Shown one piece after another: positions 1-6,772 of a stretch of DNA of 12,807 bases; within the stretch, counting starts at the first letter, position 1; each line of letters starts with the position of its first letter. The stretch covers positions 1 through 12,807 of the forward strand of contig CAJXLR010000023.1 of the NCBI GenBank assembly GCA_913056425.1, read 5' to 3'. The DNA is from an uncultured Bacteroidota bacterium (GTDB lineage: Bacteria; Bacteroidota; Bacteroidia; NS11-12g; UBA9320). The notes under the pieces were generated by a model. It was given only the letters and a program-made list of their open reading frames with translations, was not told where the DNA came from and searched no databases. Made by a program: the position numbers and the translations under genes.

Positions 1-1392
1 AAAGCTCTTGTAGTTGTTATCTATGTTGTCTATCTCCGTCTCTGAAACGGTTTTTGTCAAGTGATAGTGCGTGGCTTTATCGTAGCGTTCGAAGGTTTTT
101 TGAAACGAATTGAAGCTTTGTCCACCTATGGAAATGGTCGCAATCGATTTTCCACTGTTCATGGGCAACGGGAGCAAGCTGTCGCGATCCTGCACCACAC
201 ATATCTGTTTTTCGATAAGTTGACTGAGTAGGAAGTCGGCGTAGTTTGTATTCAGGTCTTCAAATAGGCTATCCTCCTTAATCGGTTCAAACTTGTTTAG
301 GCCAGCCCAATATTTTGCATAAAGAATCTTCTTCACTTTTGCTTCGACATAGGCCATATCGATTTCTTTGGTCTCGATGGCCTGCTTAATTCGCTCGATG
401 CTTTTTCCAACATTCCCTGGGCCCAGTAGAATATCATTGCCTGCTTTCAACGCCTTGAGCTCCAGTCCACCCGGTTGGTGATATTTAGCCACGCCTTGCA
501 TGGTGAGGGCATCGGTAAAGGCGATCCCGTTAAAACCGAGCTCTTTCCGCAACAAACCATTTATTCCTTTCTCCGATATGGAAATCGCAGACTTAGGCGT
601 TGGATCTATTGCCGGAATGTACAAATGCGCCGTCATAACGCTCATAACTCCACTATCTATTAGAGAGCGGAAAGGGTATAACTCAACAGAATCTAGGCGC
701 TCACGGCTGTGATTAATGACCGGAAGGTCTTTGTGTGAATCTACATCGGTATCTCCGTGTCCAGGGAAGTGTTTGGCACAGGCCATAACATTTTCCACTT
801 GCATTCCTTTGGCATAAGCCCAACCCTTTGCTGCTACATTTCGTTTGTCTTCACCAAATGAACGGTAATTAATGACCGGGTTGTTCGGGTTGTTATTCAC
901 ATCAATTACAGGAGCAAAGTTTACATGGATTCCCATGCGTTTGCACTGACGACCAATCTCACGACCCATATCAAAAATGATATCGTTGTCCTTGATTCCT
1001 CCCAAAGCCATTTGATATGGAAACTTTGTTGTATTCGCTAAACGCATCGACAAACCCCACTCTCCATCAATCGCAACCAGCATCGGAACCTTAGAACCCT
1101 TCTGTAACTCATTTGTGAGTTTTACTTGCTCTAGGGCATCCCCTTTGAAGAAAATCAAACCACCTACTTTGTATCGATTCACATCGGCTTTTACCTTGTC
1201 TAAGTGAGCCTTTCCGTAGGTAGGTCGCACTTCAATCATCATCAGCTGAGCAATCTGCTCGTCAAGAGTCATCGACTTGTAGGTTTCTTCTACCCAGTTG
1301 GTTGAATCTTCATTCAAGTTGGGAGAATAACCTGCCGCATGAACACAAAGGAGCAATACAAGGATGATATGTTTAAGAAAAAGTTGGGTCAT
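1..1392 (-). CDS. Exported GH3 beta-N-acetylhexosaminidase (NagZ type), 3' end missing
   Basis: The reading frame is open from an ATG at 1392 to the window edge (464 codons), so the C-terminus is missing. Residues 1-21 form a Sec signal peptide (MTQLFLKHIILVLLLCVHAAG), so the enzyme acts outside the cytoplasm. A GH3 TIM barrel follows, with the NagZ signature KHFPGHGDTDVDSH at 207-220. In NagZ the Asp-Ser-His loop (218-220 here) carries the His/Asp general acid-base, and the nucleophile Asp lies in a motif matching FTDALTM, here D294. Family knowledge: NagZ-type enzymes remove GlcNAc from peptidoglycan fragments or other glycans by a two-step retaining mechanism. From about residue 390 the sequence looks like the start of the GH3 C-terminal sandwich (LLSQLIEKQICVVQDRDSLLPL region). 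In Bacteroidota such proteins are often near 1000 residues with a C-terminal beta-lactamase-like serine hydrolase domain; that part would lie outside the window and is inference. It is divergent from the DUF4846 lipoprotein gene. Confidence 0.93.
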   Translation of the reverse strand, partial: MTQLFLKHIILVLLLCVHAAGYSPNLNEDSTNWVEETYKSMTLDEQIAQLMMIEVRPTYGKAHLDKVKADVNRYKVGGLIFFKGDALEQVKLTNELQKGSKVPMLVAIDGEWGLSMRLANTTKFPYQMALGGIKDNDIIFDMGREIGRQCKRMGIHVNFAPVIDVNNNPNNPVINYRSFGEDKRNVAAKGWAYAKGMQVENVMACAKHFPGHGDTDVDSHKDLPVINHSRERLDSVELYPFRSLIDSGVMSVMTAHLYIPAIDPTPKSAISISEKGINGLLRKELGFNGIAFTDALTMQGVAKYHQPGGLELKALKAGNDILLGPGNVGKSIERIKQAIETKEIDMAYVEAKVKKILYAKYWAGLNKFEPIKEDSLFEDLNTNYADFLLSQLIEKQICVVQDRDSLLPLPMNSGKSIATISIGGQSFNSFQKTFERYDKATHYHLTKTVSETEIDNIDNNYKSF

Positions 1393-1528
1393 AACCGACT
1401 ACTGCGAATTGATACAATAAGCGTACCCGCAAGTTTATCAATTCTAACTCGCGTTTGTGTGATAACTTTTCAACGAGAGAGACTAAACATAAAACGCGAT
1501 AGAGAACGTTCTGATATAAATTGCAATC
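1393..1528. promoter_or_regulatory. Divergent intergenic region between GH3 and DUF4846 genes
   Basis: These 136 bases separate two divergent genes and must carry both promoters. On the minus strand, TAAACTTG at 1437-1430 matches the Bacteroidota -7 element TAnnTTTG at all but one fixed base and would give a leader of about 30 bases, but no well-spaced -33 TTG was found. On the plus strand TAACTTTT at 1463-1470 is also one base off. An imperfect inverted repeat (TTATCA at 1435-1440, TGATAA at 1460-1465) lies near the middle and could be an operator or chance. The promoter positions are tentative. Confidence 0.3.
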
Positions 1529-2404
1529 ATGATTTACCAACTACCCAAAATCAGTTTAATCTTGGTCTCGCTCCTCAGCGTGCTGTGTTTGAGCTGCAGT
1601 GGGCAATCGCAAGACACGACAATACAAGAAGAACAGGACAAACCGGTGCAAGAAACGGTTACTGAAGTTCCAATAACATCAATTGGTGAAATTCCTCCTC
1701 CAGAAGGATTTGAACGACTTTCGGTTGACTCAAACCACATCGGTAATTATTTCCGTCAGTTGTCTCTAAAATCAGACAATGTTGTGTACTTGTTTAACGG
1801 ACAGGAGAAAGGCAATCAGCATGCACAGTATCGTGTATTGGATATTGATGTCGGTACAAGAAACCTACAGCAATGTGCAGATGCGGTGATGAGGTTAAGA
1901 GCAGATTACTTGTATCATTCCGGAAGACATGATGAAATTGGGTTTCATTTCACGAATGGTGAATACGCGGCCTGGAGTAAATACGCAAACGGGTATCGCG
2001 GTAGAATAGTAAACAATCACTTACAGTGGAATCGTATTGCAAAACCGGATTCTTCATATTCGACTTTCAGAAAGTATCTCAACTTAGTTTATTCATACGC
2101 CGGAACAGCATCCATGGATAAAGAAGTTGAGCCCATTCCATTTTCTGATATTCAACCCGGCGACGTGTTTCACCAAACCGGAAGACCATACGGCCATGCT
2201 GTTACCGTTATGGACGTTGTTGTTGGCTCGAATGGAGACCGCCAGTTTATGCTTGCACAGAGTTACATGCCCGCCCAGAGTATTCACATTCTTCAAAATC
2301 CGAACACAAACCAGAATTCGTGCTGGTACTCATGGGATGAAACAAAAGAGCTGATAACTCCGGAGTGGATATTCCCTGCCCGAAGTTTGAAGCGTTGGAA
2401 ATAA
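1529..2404 (+). CDS. DUF4846 domain lipoprotein
   Basis: The 291-residue product begins with a lipoprotein signal: a hydrophobic stretch at residues 8-20 ending in LCLSC, so C23 is the likely lipidated cysteine. A polar linker (24-60) follows, then the DUF4846 region to the C-terminus. Conserved-looking points are QQCADAVMRLRADYLY (C116), the PGDVF motif at 210-214, GHAVTVMDVV with H223, and LAQSYMPAQ around 242-250. The order of a Cys at the start of a helix, then a PGDV strand, then GHAV, resembles NlpC/P60, CHAP and other papain-like folds. A cysteine hydrolase activity is inference only. The ATG at 1529 is chosen because it places the signal peptide directly at the N-terminus. It is divergent from the GH3 gene, so the two may share regulation. 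Its TAA ends at 2404, one base before the stop codon of the convergent reductase gene. Confidence 0.88.
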   Translation: MIYQLPKISLILVSLLSVLCLSCSGQSQDTTIQEEQDKPVQETVTEVPITSIGEIPPPEGFERLSVDSNHIGNYFRQLSLKSDNVVYLFNGQEKGNQHAQYRVLDIDVGTRNLQQCADAVMRLRADYLYHSGRHDEIGFHFTNGEYAAWSKYANGYRGRIVNNHLQWNRIAKPDSSYSTFRKYLNLVYSYAGTASMDKEVEPIPFSDIQPGDVFHQTGRPYGHAVTVMDVVVGSNGDRQFMLAQSYMPAQSIHILQNPNTNQNSCWYSWDETKELITPEWIFPARSLKRWK

Positions 2405-2740
2405 CTACAGTTGCAGCACGTTTTCCGGTGGCCGACCAATTATAGCTTTCTCACCACTTACTACGATTGGACGCTCCATCAGCTTTGGGTACTCGACCAT
2501 TGCCTTAATCCAATCAACGGTGGAAGGGTCTTTTGACTTGAACTCCTCTTTGTAAATAGCTTCCCCTTTGCGCACTAAATCAATGGGTTCGATACCTAAT
2601 TTTTTGATTACCGACTTAAGTTCTGACTCACTTATTGGATTCTTGAGGTATTCAACAATCTCAGGTGATTTCCCAGATTCCGTAAGTAAATTGAGGGCTT
2701 GTCTGCTTTTGCTACAACGCGGGTTGTGATAGATTTTCAT
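2405..2740 (-). CDS. arsC: ArsC/Spx-family reductase (arsenate reductase-like)
   Basis: The 111-residue product starts MKIYHNPRCSKSRQAL, the signature of the ArsC/YfgD branch of the thioredoxin-like ArsC/Spx family. C9 matches the catalytic Cys of E. coli ArsC (C12), with R13 in the anion-binding loop. Downstream ERPIVV and IGRPPENV supply the two Arg positions that bind arsenate in ArsC. The length is that of the short chromosomal forms (110-120 residues). In this family the enzyme reduces arsenate with glutaredoxin and glutathione. Many housekeeping copies have no proven arsenate role, and no arsenite pump, ArsR or other ars gene is nearby, so the function here is uncertain. The ATG at 2740 is preferred over a TTG seven codons upstream, since family members begin just before the strand leading to the Cys loop. 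It is the last gene of the three-gene minus cluster, 23 bases after the small helical gene. Confidence 0.88.
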   Translation of the reverse strand: MKIYHNPRCSKSRQALNLLTESGKSPEIVEYLKNPISESELKSVIKKLGIEPIDLVRKGEAIYKEEFKSKDPSTVDWIKAMVEYPKLMERPIVVSGEKAIIGRPPENVLQL

Positions 2741-2763
2741 ACCGGTATGATTGTGTAGCAAAG

Positions 2764-3111
2764 CTAGTTGTTGCGGTTTTTATACGCCAGTCGCGTGAGT
2801 ACTTTCTGCAACTCTCGGTCGAGAATGAGTTGGGTGATTTTAGTGTTTTGGTTCTCCTCCTCTAATGTCCAAATGAGTCGCATTTTTTGCTCTGAAATAT
2901 CAATTCGGTAAAGCACCTGCATGAGTTGGTTGCGCGAGATTGCTTTCACCTCCTTTTCTACGGCAACTACAAAGTTCTGATATGCATCTTCAGCATCCTC
3001 CCACTTAAACTCGTTCATGAATCCATGCACGTCTTTATTAAGCTGATCAATAACTTGCTGCAACAAGTCATTATTGCCCTTTATTGATGTGAATCGCTCA
3101 GGGACCGTCAT
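2764..3111 (-). CDS. Small helical protein of unknown function, coupled to beta-barrel gene
   Basis: I do not recognise this 115-residue protein. It has no signal peptide and no membrane segment, so it is probably cytoplasmic. The sequence is rich in Glu, Lys, Gln and Leu, with heptad-like spacing over residues 15-110, and should be almost entirely alpha-helical. There are no cysteines and no obvious catalytic motif. Two segments stand out: KWEDAEDAYQNF (about 36-47) and the basic C-terminus LTRLAYKNRNN. The ATG at 3109-3111 overlaps the TGA of the upstream beta-barrel gene (ATGA), which points to translational coupling and supports both the start and the reality of the gene. It is followed by the arsC-like gene. 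A regulatory or adaptor role is possible, but nothing in the sequence fixes it. Confidence 0.75.
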   Translation of the reverse strand: MTVPERFTSIKGNNDLLQQVIDQLNKDVHGFMNEFKWEDAEDAYQNFVVAVEKEVKAISRNQLMQVLYRIDISEQKMRLIWTLEEENQNTKITQLILDRELQKVLTRLAYKNRNN

Positions 3112-4256
3112 CCTTTTTTTATCATGAATTCAGGAGTCCATCGAATGTAGAATTCTGCAATAACGTCTGTAGTGGATTGATTAAACTCCCTCATGATGTT
3201 TGCGCGAAACAGAAAGCGCATGTTTTCCGCCATTTGTGTTTCCCAACTTGCTCGTAACATCCCTACTTTTCTGTAGTCCCTTATGTATAATGGATTTCGT
3301 ATTGAGACCGATCTATATACCGGGTCGCCCGATGGATTGTGAAACTGGTGAGCATCGTAATAGTTCAACATCACACCGAATCCTCGTGCATACATTGCGA
3401 CAGAAAGGTACTGACCAAGACCATTGACGTAATTCATTGGTTTGGGTGAAACATCTTCATAGTTCAATCCATAACCGCGAACATCTATTGAGTCGATGAT
3501 ACCACTTGGTTTAAAAGAGTATCGCAGCCCGTACGACATATTGTATCTACTCTCGGCTTGCATTTTGGATGTATCAATCTCACCACCTTTGTGAAACGCA
3601 AGGAGAGTTCCCGGAACGGTTAGTTTGTGTCTTTCCTGATCTAGCAGAACCAGCTCACCTCTCAAACCAGCAGTAAACTCCTCTCGAAACGGGCTGTTGC
3701 GATAAATGGCTTTTGTCCAGTTGAGCCATAACTCAGTGTCGAGGCGTTTGGTATTTCTAAAGTATTGGAATCCTTCTTCAAGTCGATTATCAATCACGTT
3801 CTCCGGATCATAGAGCGGTTCAATCATTCGGTGCTGTGTTGCGCCCATTAGTGTCCCGAACCTGAACAGGTGTGAATTCTTGCGATGCTGGATGTAAAAC
3901 GTAGGACGATTTGTTCTCCAGTTTTCGCCACCAAAGTCACGTTGTGAATACCAACCTAGCGCTACTTGGGTTCCTGCACCCAATTGATAGTTTAATTCCG
4001 GCCATAGCTGGAAACCCAACAACGTTCTTCCTTCCGTTATATCCGTCTTGTATTCAGTATTACGTAGGTAATTGAGGTTCTCAACAAAAATCCGAAAGCT
4101 ACCAACTGAGGTATCCCTACGCTCCTGATCAAAGAACGAATTATTCCATTGACCGTAGGAAATTGTAGACAAAAAAGTGAACAGAATTACGAACGAAGAC
4201 CTCAATGTGTTGTGCTTTTCAAGCAAAGATATAGGAGAACCTGAGATAACAAACAT
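3108..4256 (-). CDS. Predicted outer-membrane beta-barrel protein
   Basis: The 382-residue product has a signal peptide after a short N-terminal extension: charged KHNTLRSS then a hydrophobic core FVILFTFLSTI and a likely signal peptidase I site at SYG|Q near residue 35. The mature part is a run of alternating amphipathic strands rich in Tyr, Trp, Arg and Asn, for example RPTFYIQHRKNSHLFRFGTL and AMYARGFGVMLNYYDAHQF, with charged or Asn/Pro turns. The last strand (VIAEFYIRWTPEFMIKKG) has the aromatic pattern of a barrel end, although three residues follow the terminal Met-Ile. These are hallmarks of an integral outer-membrane barrel, but I cannot name the family or substrate. The ATG at 4256 is used; a TTG at codon 17 would give a more compact signal peptide and is a real alternative. 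It is first in a cluster with the small helical gene (ATGA overlap) and the arsC-like gene, and divergent from the DUF3108 gene. Confidence 0.8.
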   Translation of the reverse strand: MFVISGSPISLLEKHNTLRSSFVILFTFLSTISYGQWNNSFFDQERRDTSVGSFRIFVENLNYLRNTEYKTDITEGRTLLGFQLWPELNYQLGAGTQVALGWYSQRDFGGENWRTNRPTFYIQHRKNSHLFRFGTLMGATQHRMIEPLYDPENVIDNRLEEGFQYFRNTKRLDTELWLNWTKAIYRNSPFREEFTAGLRGELVLLDQERHKLTVPGTLLAFHKGGEIDTSKMQAESRYNMSYGLRYSFKPSGIIDSIDVRGYGLNYEDVSPKPMNYVNGLGQYLSVAMYARGFGVMLNYYDAHQFHNPSGDPVYRSVSIRNPLYIRDYRKVGMLRASWETQMAENMRFLFRANIMREFNQSTTDVIAEFYIRWTPEFMIKKG

Positions 4257-4349
4257 GCTCTTAATCAGCTATCTTGCAGAAACAGGACAGAAGTGAAAGG
4301 AGATGGAATACTATTTGTTATCTAAGAAGTGTTAGATAAAAAGACCCGT
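4257..4349. promoter_or_regulatory. Divergent intergenic region between beta-barrel and DUF3108 genes
   Basis: These 93 bases must hold the start signals for two divergent genes. The only suggestive plus-strand element is TACTATTTG at 4309-4317, which has the TTTG of the Bacteroidota -7 box but three rather than two bases after TA, and has no well-spaced TTG upstream. No clear element was seen for the minus strand. The assignment rests on gene orientation, not on a motif. Confidence 0.25.
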
Positions 4350-5150
4350 ATGAGATCACTTGTAAAATACCTGCTTCCGGTTCTTGTTGTGGGATTGAAC
4401 TTCAGTTTCACGATGAAGGATACGGATTACTTTCAGTTCCGAGACATGAACAACACAGCCTTCTCTTATGGAGAACGATTGAGTTACCGAGTTCATTACG
4501 GCTGGTTAAACGCCGCACACATTTCCATGAAGGTGGACGACACTGTAGTCATGGTAGACAATCGTCCAACATACCATATTGTAGCGTACGGTAAAACACA
4601 TAAAAACTTTGACTGGATGTATACGGTTCGTGATCGCTTCGAGTCTTTCGTCGATACCGGGGGAATAGCTCCACTTAAGTACTTCAAAACAGTCCGAGAA
4701 GACAACTATCGGGATAAAGACCTCGTATTCTATGATCACGGTCATGGCAAATTGCGCGGTTTAAAAAAGAACATGGATATGCCGGTGTACGTACAAGATG
4801 TAGTAAGTGGAACGTATTACGCGAGAACAATTGATTTCTCAAAGGCTTATATAGGACAGACCTTCCCTTTGGACATTTATCTTGACCAGAAAATCTACAA
4901 TTTAAAGTTTAAGTACCTTGGGAAAGAGACCATCAAAACGGATGTAGGAAAAGTGCGATGTATTAAGCTCAGACCTCAATTGGTAGTTGATCGGGTTTTT
5001 AAAGACGAAGATGATATGACCATTTGGATATCTGACGACGCAAATAGAATTCCGGTTCGAGTAAAAACCGAAATCTGGGTGGGTGCGCTTAAAGTAGATT
5101 TAACCTCTTATAGCGGACTGCTTAACCCATTTAGTGCGAAAGTGAATTAA
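4350..5150 (+). CDS. Exported DUF3108 domain protein
   Basis: The product is 266 residues from the ATG at 4350. Residues 1-22 (MRSLVKYLLPVLVVGLNFSF) form a Sec signal peptide without a lipobox cysteine, so the protein is periplasmic or cell-surface. The remainder matches the DUF3108 pattern: FSYGERLSYRVHYGWLNAAHIS near the mature N-terminus, then YTVRDRFESFVD, PLKYFKTVREDNY, and a C-terminal part VRCIKLRPQLVV followed by DDMTIWISDDANRIPVRV. Family knowledge: DUF3108 proteins are exported beta-rich proteins of unknown biochemical role, and the closing motif (isDDanriPvrv) is their most recognisable part. A GTG at 4329 would add seven residues; the ATG gives a standard signal peptide and is preferred. 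It stands alone on the plus strand, and its stop overlaps that of the convergent DUF1801 gene by four bases. Confidence 0.87.
   Translation: MRSLVKYLLPVLVVGLNFSFTMKDTDYFQFRDMNNTAFSYGERLSYRVHYGWLNAAHISMKVDDTVVMVDNRPTYHIVAYGKTHKNFDWMYTVRDRFESFVDTGGIAPLKYFKTVREDNYRDKDLVFYDHGHGKLRGLKKNMDMPVYVQDVVSGTYYARTIDFSKAYIGQTFPLDIYLDQKIYNLKFKYLGKETIKTDVGKVRCIKLRPQLVVDRVFKDEDDMTIWISDDANRIPVRVKTEIWVGALKVDLTSYSGLLNPFSAKVN
5147..5150. other. Shared TTAA at two convergent stop codons
   Basis: The palindrome TTAA supplies TAA to the plus-strand DUF3108 gene (5148-5150) and TAA to the minus-strand DUF1801 gene (5149-5147). There is no intergenic space for a separate terminator, so each transcript must end inside the coding region of the opposing gene. 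Confidence 0.9.
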
Positions 5151-5563
5151 CCAGGATATTTCTTATTGATCACAGCAATACTGTGTTCAGTCAATTCTTT
5201 GAGGACGTCCATTTCGATGTCCTCAAGTTTTTTAACGTAAAGACAACTTTTACCTGTTTTGAATTTCCCAAGACGGCTCATAATGTCACTGTTTCCAAAA
5301 CCGGCCATCACATAAATTGTAAGTGCTTGCTTGCGAGGAGAAAATCCGGCTAGAAACATATCGCCCTCTCTCCCGGAATCATAAACATAATGGTACTTCC
5401 CAAAACCAACCATGCTCTTGCCCCACATGACTGGTTTCTGGCCGGTAACTTCTTTGAAGAAATCGATAAGTTGATAGCAGTCCGGTCTGCGTTTTTCCGG
5501 CTGACTTTCAATGAAGTCGACAACGCTATCGTCTAGAGGTTGGGTCTTGTTTTTAGCTTGCAT
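5147..5563 (-). CDS. DUF1801 domain protein
   Basis: The 138-residue cytoplasmic protein shows the DUF1801 pattern. An N-terminal helical part (VVDFIESQPEKRRPDCYQL, about 15-33) is followed by the family hallmark VMWGKSMVGFGKYHY at about 45-59, then GFSPRKQALTIYVMAGF (about 73-89), and near the end KTGKSCLYVKKLEDIE (about 102-117). Family knowledge: DUF1801 proteins are small, soluble, YdhG-like proteins of unknown activity, widespread in bacteria and often listed beside AHSA1/SRPBCC proteins. The ATG at 5563 lies four bases after the stop of the SRPBCC gene, so it is the last gene of the five-gene operon. No signal peptide or membrane segment is visible, and all conserved family blocks are present. 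Confidence 0.9.
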   Translation of the reverse strand: MQAKNKTQPLDDSVVDFIESQPEKRRPDCYQLIDFFKEVTGQKPVMWGKSMVGFGKYHYVYDSGREGDMFLAGFSPRKQALTIYVMAGFGNSDIMSRLGKFKTGKSCLYVKKLEDIEMDVLKELTEHSIAVINKKYPG

Positions 5564-5567
5564 GGTC

Positions 5568-5969
5568 TTACAAATCTGAACCGTCGTCTTCTACGAATTC
5601 AATCACATTACCGAAGTAGGACTCGTCCCAACCTTCCGCGAAGTCTTCAAAATCATCTTCCGGAATATTGGTATGTCGCAATTCAACCGAAGTTCCTTTT
5701 TTGTGTGGGTGAAGTTTTATGGTAACAATAGACGGTTCATCTTGCTCTCCAAAATACCATTCTTGTACAATCTTCTTATTTTCTTCAAACTCGAGATTTC
5801 TGCCGCAGATACTATCATCCCATAACGAAAACTCATCGCCCGGATTGGTTGTCATAACTGCCGGCTCATTTGTCCAAAGCTCTATACTTTTTGGGTTAGT
5901 TAGAGCCATATAAATTTCCTCCGGTGGAGCTCCTATCACGTAGTACTTCTTGTAGTCTTTGAGGGCCAT
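5568..5969 (-). CDS. SRPBCC / AHSA1-like (Aha1 C-terminal domain) protein
   Basis: This 133-residue protein has the START/Bet v 1-like fold of the AHSA1 family. The N-terminal strand and helix read YVIGAPPEEIYMALTNPKSIELW (about 10-32), followed by PGDEFSLWDDSICGRNLEFE, then KIVQEWYFGEQDEPSIVTI (about 66-84), a threonine-rich strand GTSVELRHTNIP (92-103) and the closing EGWDESYFGNV helix (112-122). Such single-domain proteins are thought to bind hydrophobic ligands or to help proteins fold; the ligand is unknown, and the link to Hsp90 in eukaryotes should not be carried over. It is unusually acidic toward the C-terminus (FVEDDGSD). Its ATG overlaps the preceding stop by one base (TAATG), which indicates translational coupling. 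Confidence 0.9.
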   Translation of the reverse strand: MALKDYKKYYVIGAPPEEIYMALTNPKSIELWTNEPAVMTTNPGDEFSLWDDSICGRNLEFEENKKIVQEWYFGEQDEPSIVTIKLHPHKKGTSVELRHTNIPEDDFEDFAEGWDESYFGNVIEFVEDDGSDL

Positions 5970-6772
5970 TATTTGTTGGGGTTGATGTAAATGGTATCGT
6001 TAGCCCAAATATAAGTCGCCTTTGATTCGATCCGGGCATTAATTGCGTTAGGCGCTGTAGCCAGCGTATCCGTTTTAAACAGTTTGTAGTCGTATCGGAT
6101 CAAGTTTGAATTCTGAAAATAGTAGAGCTTACTGTCCTTTAGCTGAAAATCACTTAACCCTTTAATATCGAGTGTCTTGTAGTAGTTGCCGAAAACATCG
6201 AACAGACAGAAGCCGTTGGAAGAATCGTAAGTAACCACCTGAAACTCGTTGTCAAGCAAATGCTGAGGTTGCCAATTTTCAGTTGTGAACGTTGCAAGTG
6301 GCACACCTTCGATGCGTTTCTGAAGGTTCTTGTCGGCTTTTAATAGTCGCTTGGAACTGGCGTCAAAATACCAAATGCCGTTGTCAAATGATCGGCCTGC
6401 GACAGAAACTTCACCGGGTGTCAAATCGTTCATAACAATTTCCGAACGAATGTTGAACATATTATCGAGGATAAGTAGTGTCTGCTGATCCCGATAGAAC
6501 GCGTATAATTCAAACGGGTTGGATACGTCTAAATGAGTTAGGTCTCCGTATATCTTGAAGTTTTCCGAAGCCTGCTTTACACCTTTTGAATCGAATTTAT
6601 CGATGGAGTTATCTTGTTGTACCAGAAAAATGTTGCCCAAGTTATCGGTTGTAAACTGCTTTCCTTTAAACGGTAATTTTCGAACTTGATGTCGATCACT
6701 TGTGTTTTCAGGTGTTGCTATCGCCAAGGCGAAAACACCAAAAAAACACAATACAAGAGTTTTAATTCTCAT
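5969..6772 (-). CDS. Exported propeller-like protein of unknown function, lpxH-coupled
   Basis: The 267-residue product from the ATG at 6772 begins with a signal peptide (MRIKTLVLCFFGVFALA, cut after about residue 20). The mature part has short repeated beta units of the kind seen in propellers: TDNLGNIFLVQQDNSIDKFD, YAFYRDQQTLLILD, GIWYFDASSKRLLKAD, GFCLFDVFGNYYKTLDI and LYYFQNSNLIRYDY. Each pairs a strand with an Asp-rich turn. A WD40/NHL-like propeller is therefore likely, but the family and ligand are not recognised. No catalytic motif or lipobox is seen. The start overlaps the end of lpxH by 11 bases, and the stop overlaps the SRPBCC start by one, so expression is tied to lipid A synthesis genes. 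A longer form from an upstream start would add 13 residues before the signal peptide and is less likely. Confidence 0.8.
   Translation of the reverse strand: MRIKTLVLCFFGVFALAIATPENTSDRHQVRKLPFKGKQFTTDNLGNIFLVQQDNSIDKFDSKGVKQASENFKIYGDLTHLDVSNPFELYAFYRDQQTLLILDNMFNIRSEIVMNDLTPGEVSVAGRSFDNGIWYFDASSKRLLKADKNLQKRIEGVPLATFTTENWQPQHLLDNEFQVVTYDSSNGFCLFDVFGNYYKTLDIKGLSDFQLKDSKLYYFQNSNLIRYDYKLFKTDTLATAPNAINARIESKATYIWANDTIYINPNK

Noticed and set aside
1432..1467. Imperfect inverted repeat in the divergent region as a firm operator or terminator
   Set aside because: Only six bases pair perfectly, with a 19-base loop, in AT-rich DNA; chance is likely, so it is only mentioned in the intergenic entry.
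1339..1665. A 108-residue plus-strand frame spanning the GH3 start, the intergenic region and the DUF4846 start
   Set aside because: It overlaps two well-supported genes, its composition is unlike a protein, and no family pattern is visible.
2405..2761. An arsenic resistance operon
   Set aside because: Only the ArsC-like gene is present; no arsenite pump, ArsR or chaperone is nearby, and neighbours are a barrel and a helical protein.
2741..2761. Longer arsC-like N-terminus starting at TTG
   Set aside because: The seven added residues precede a perfect family N-terminus starting at ATG 2740.
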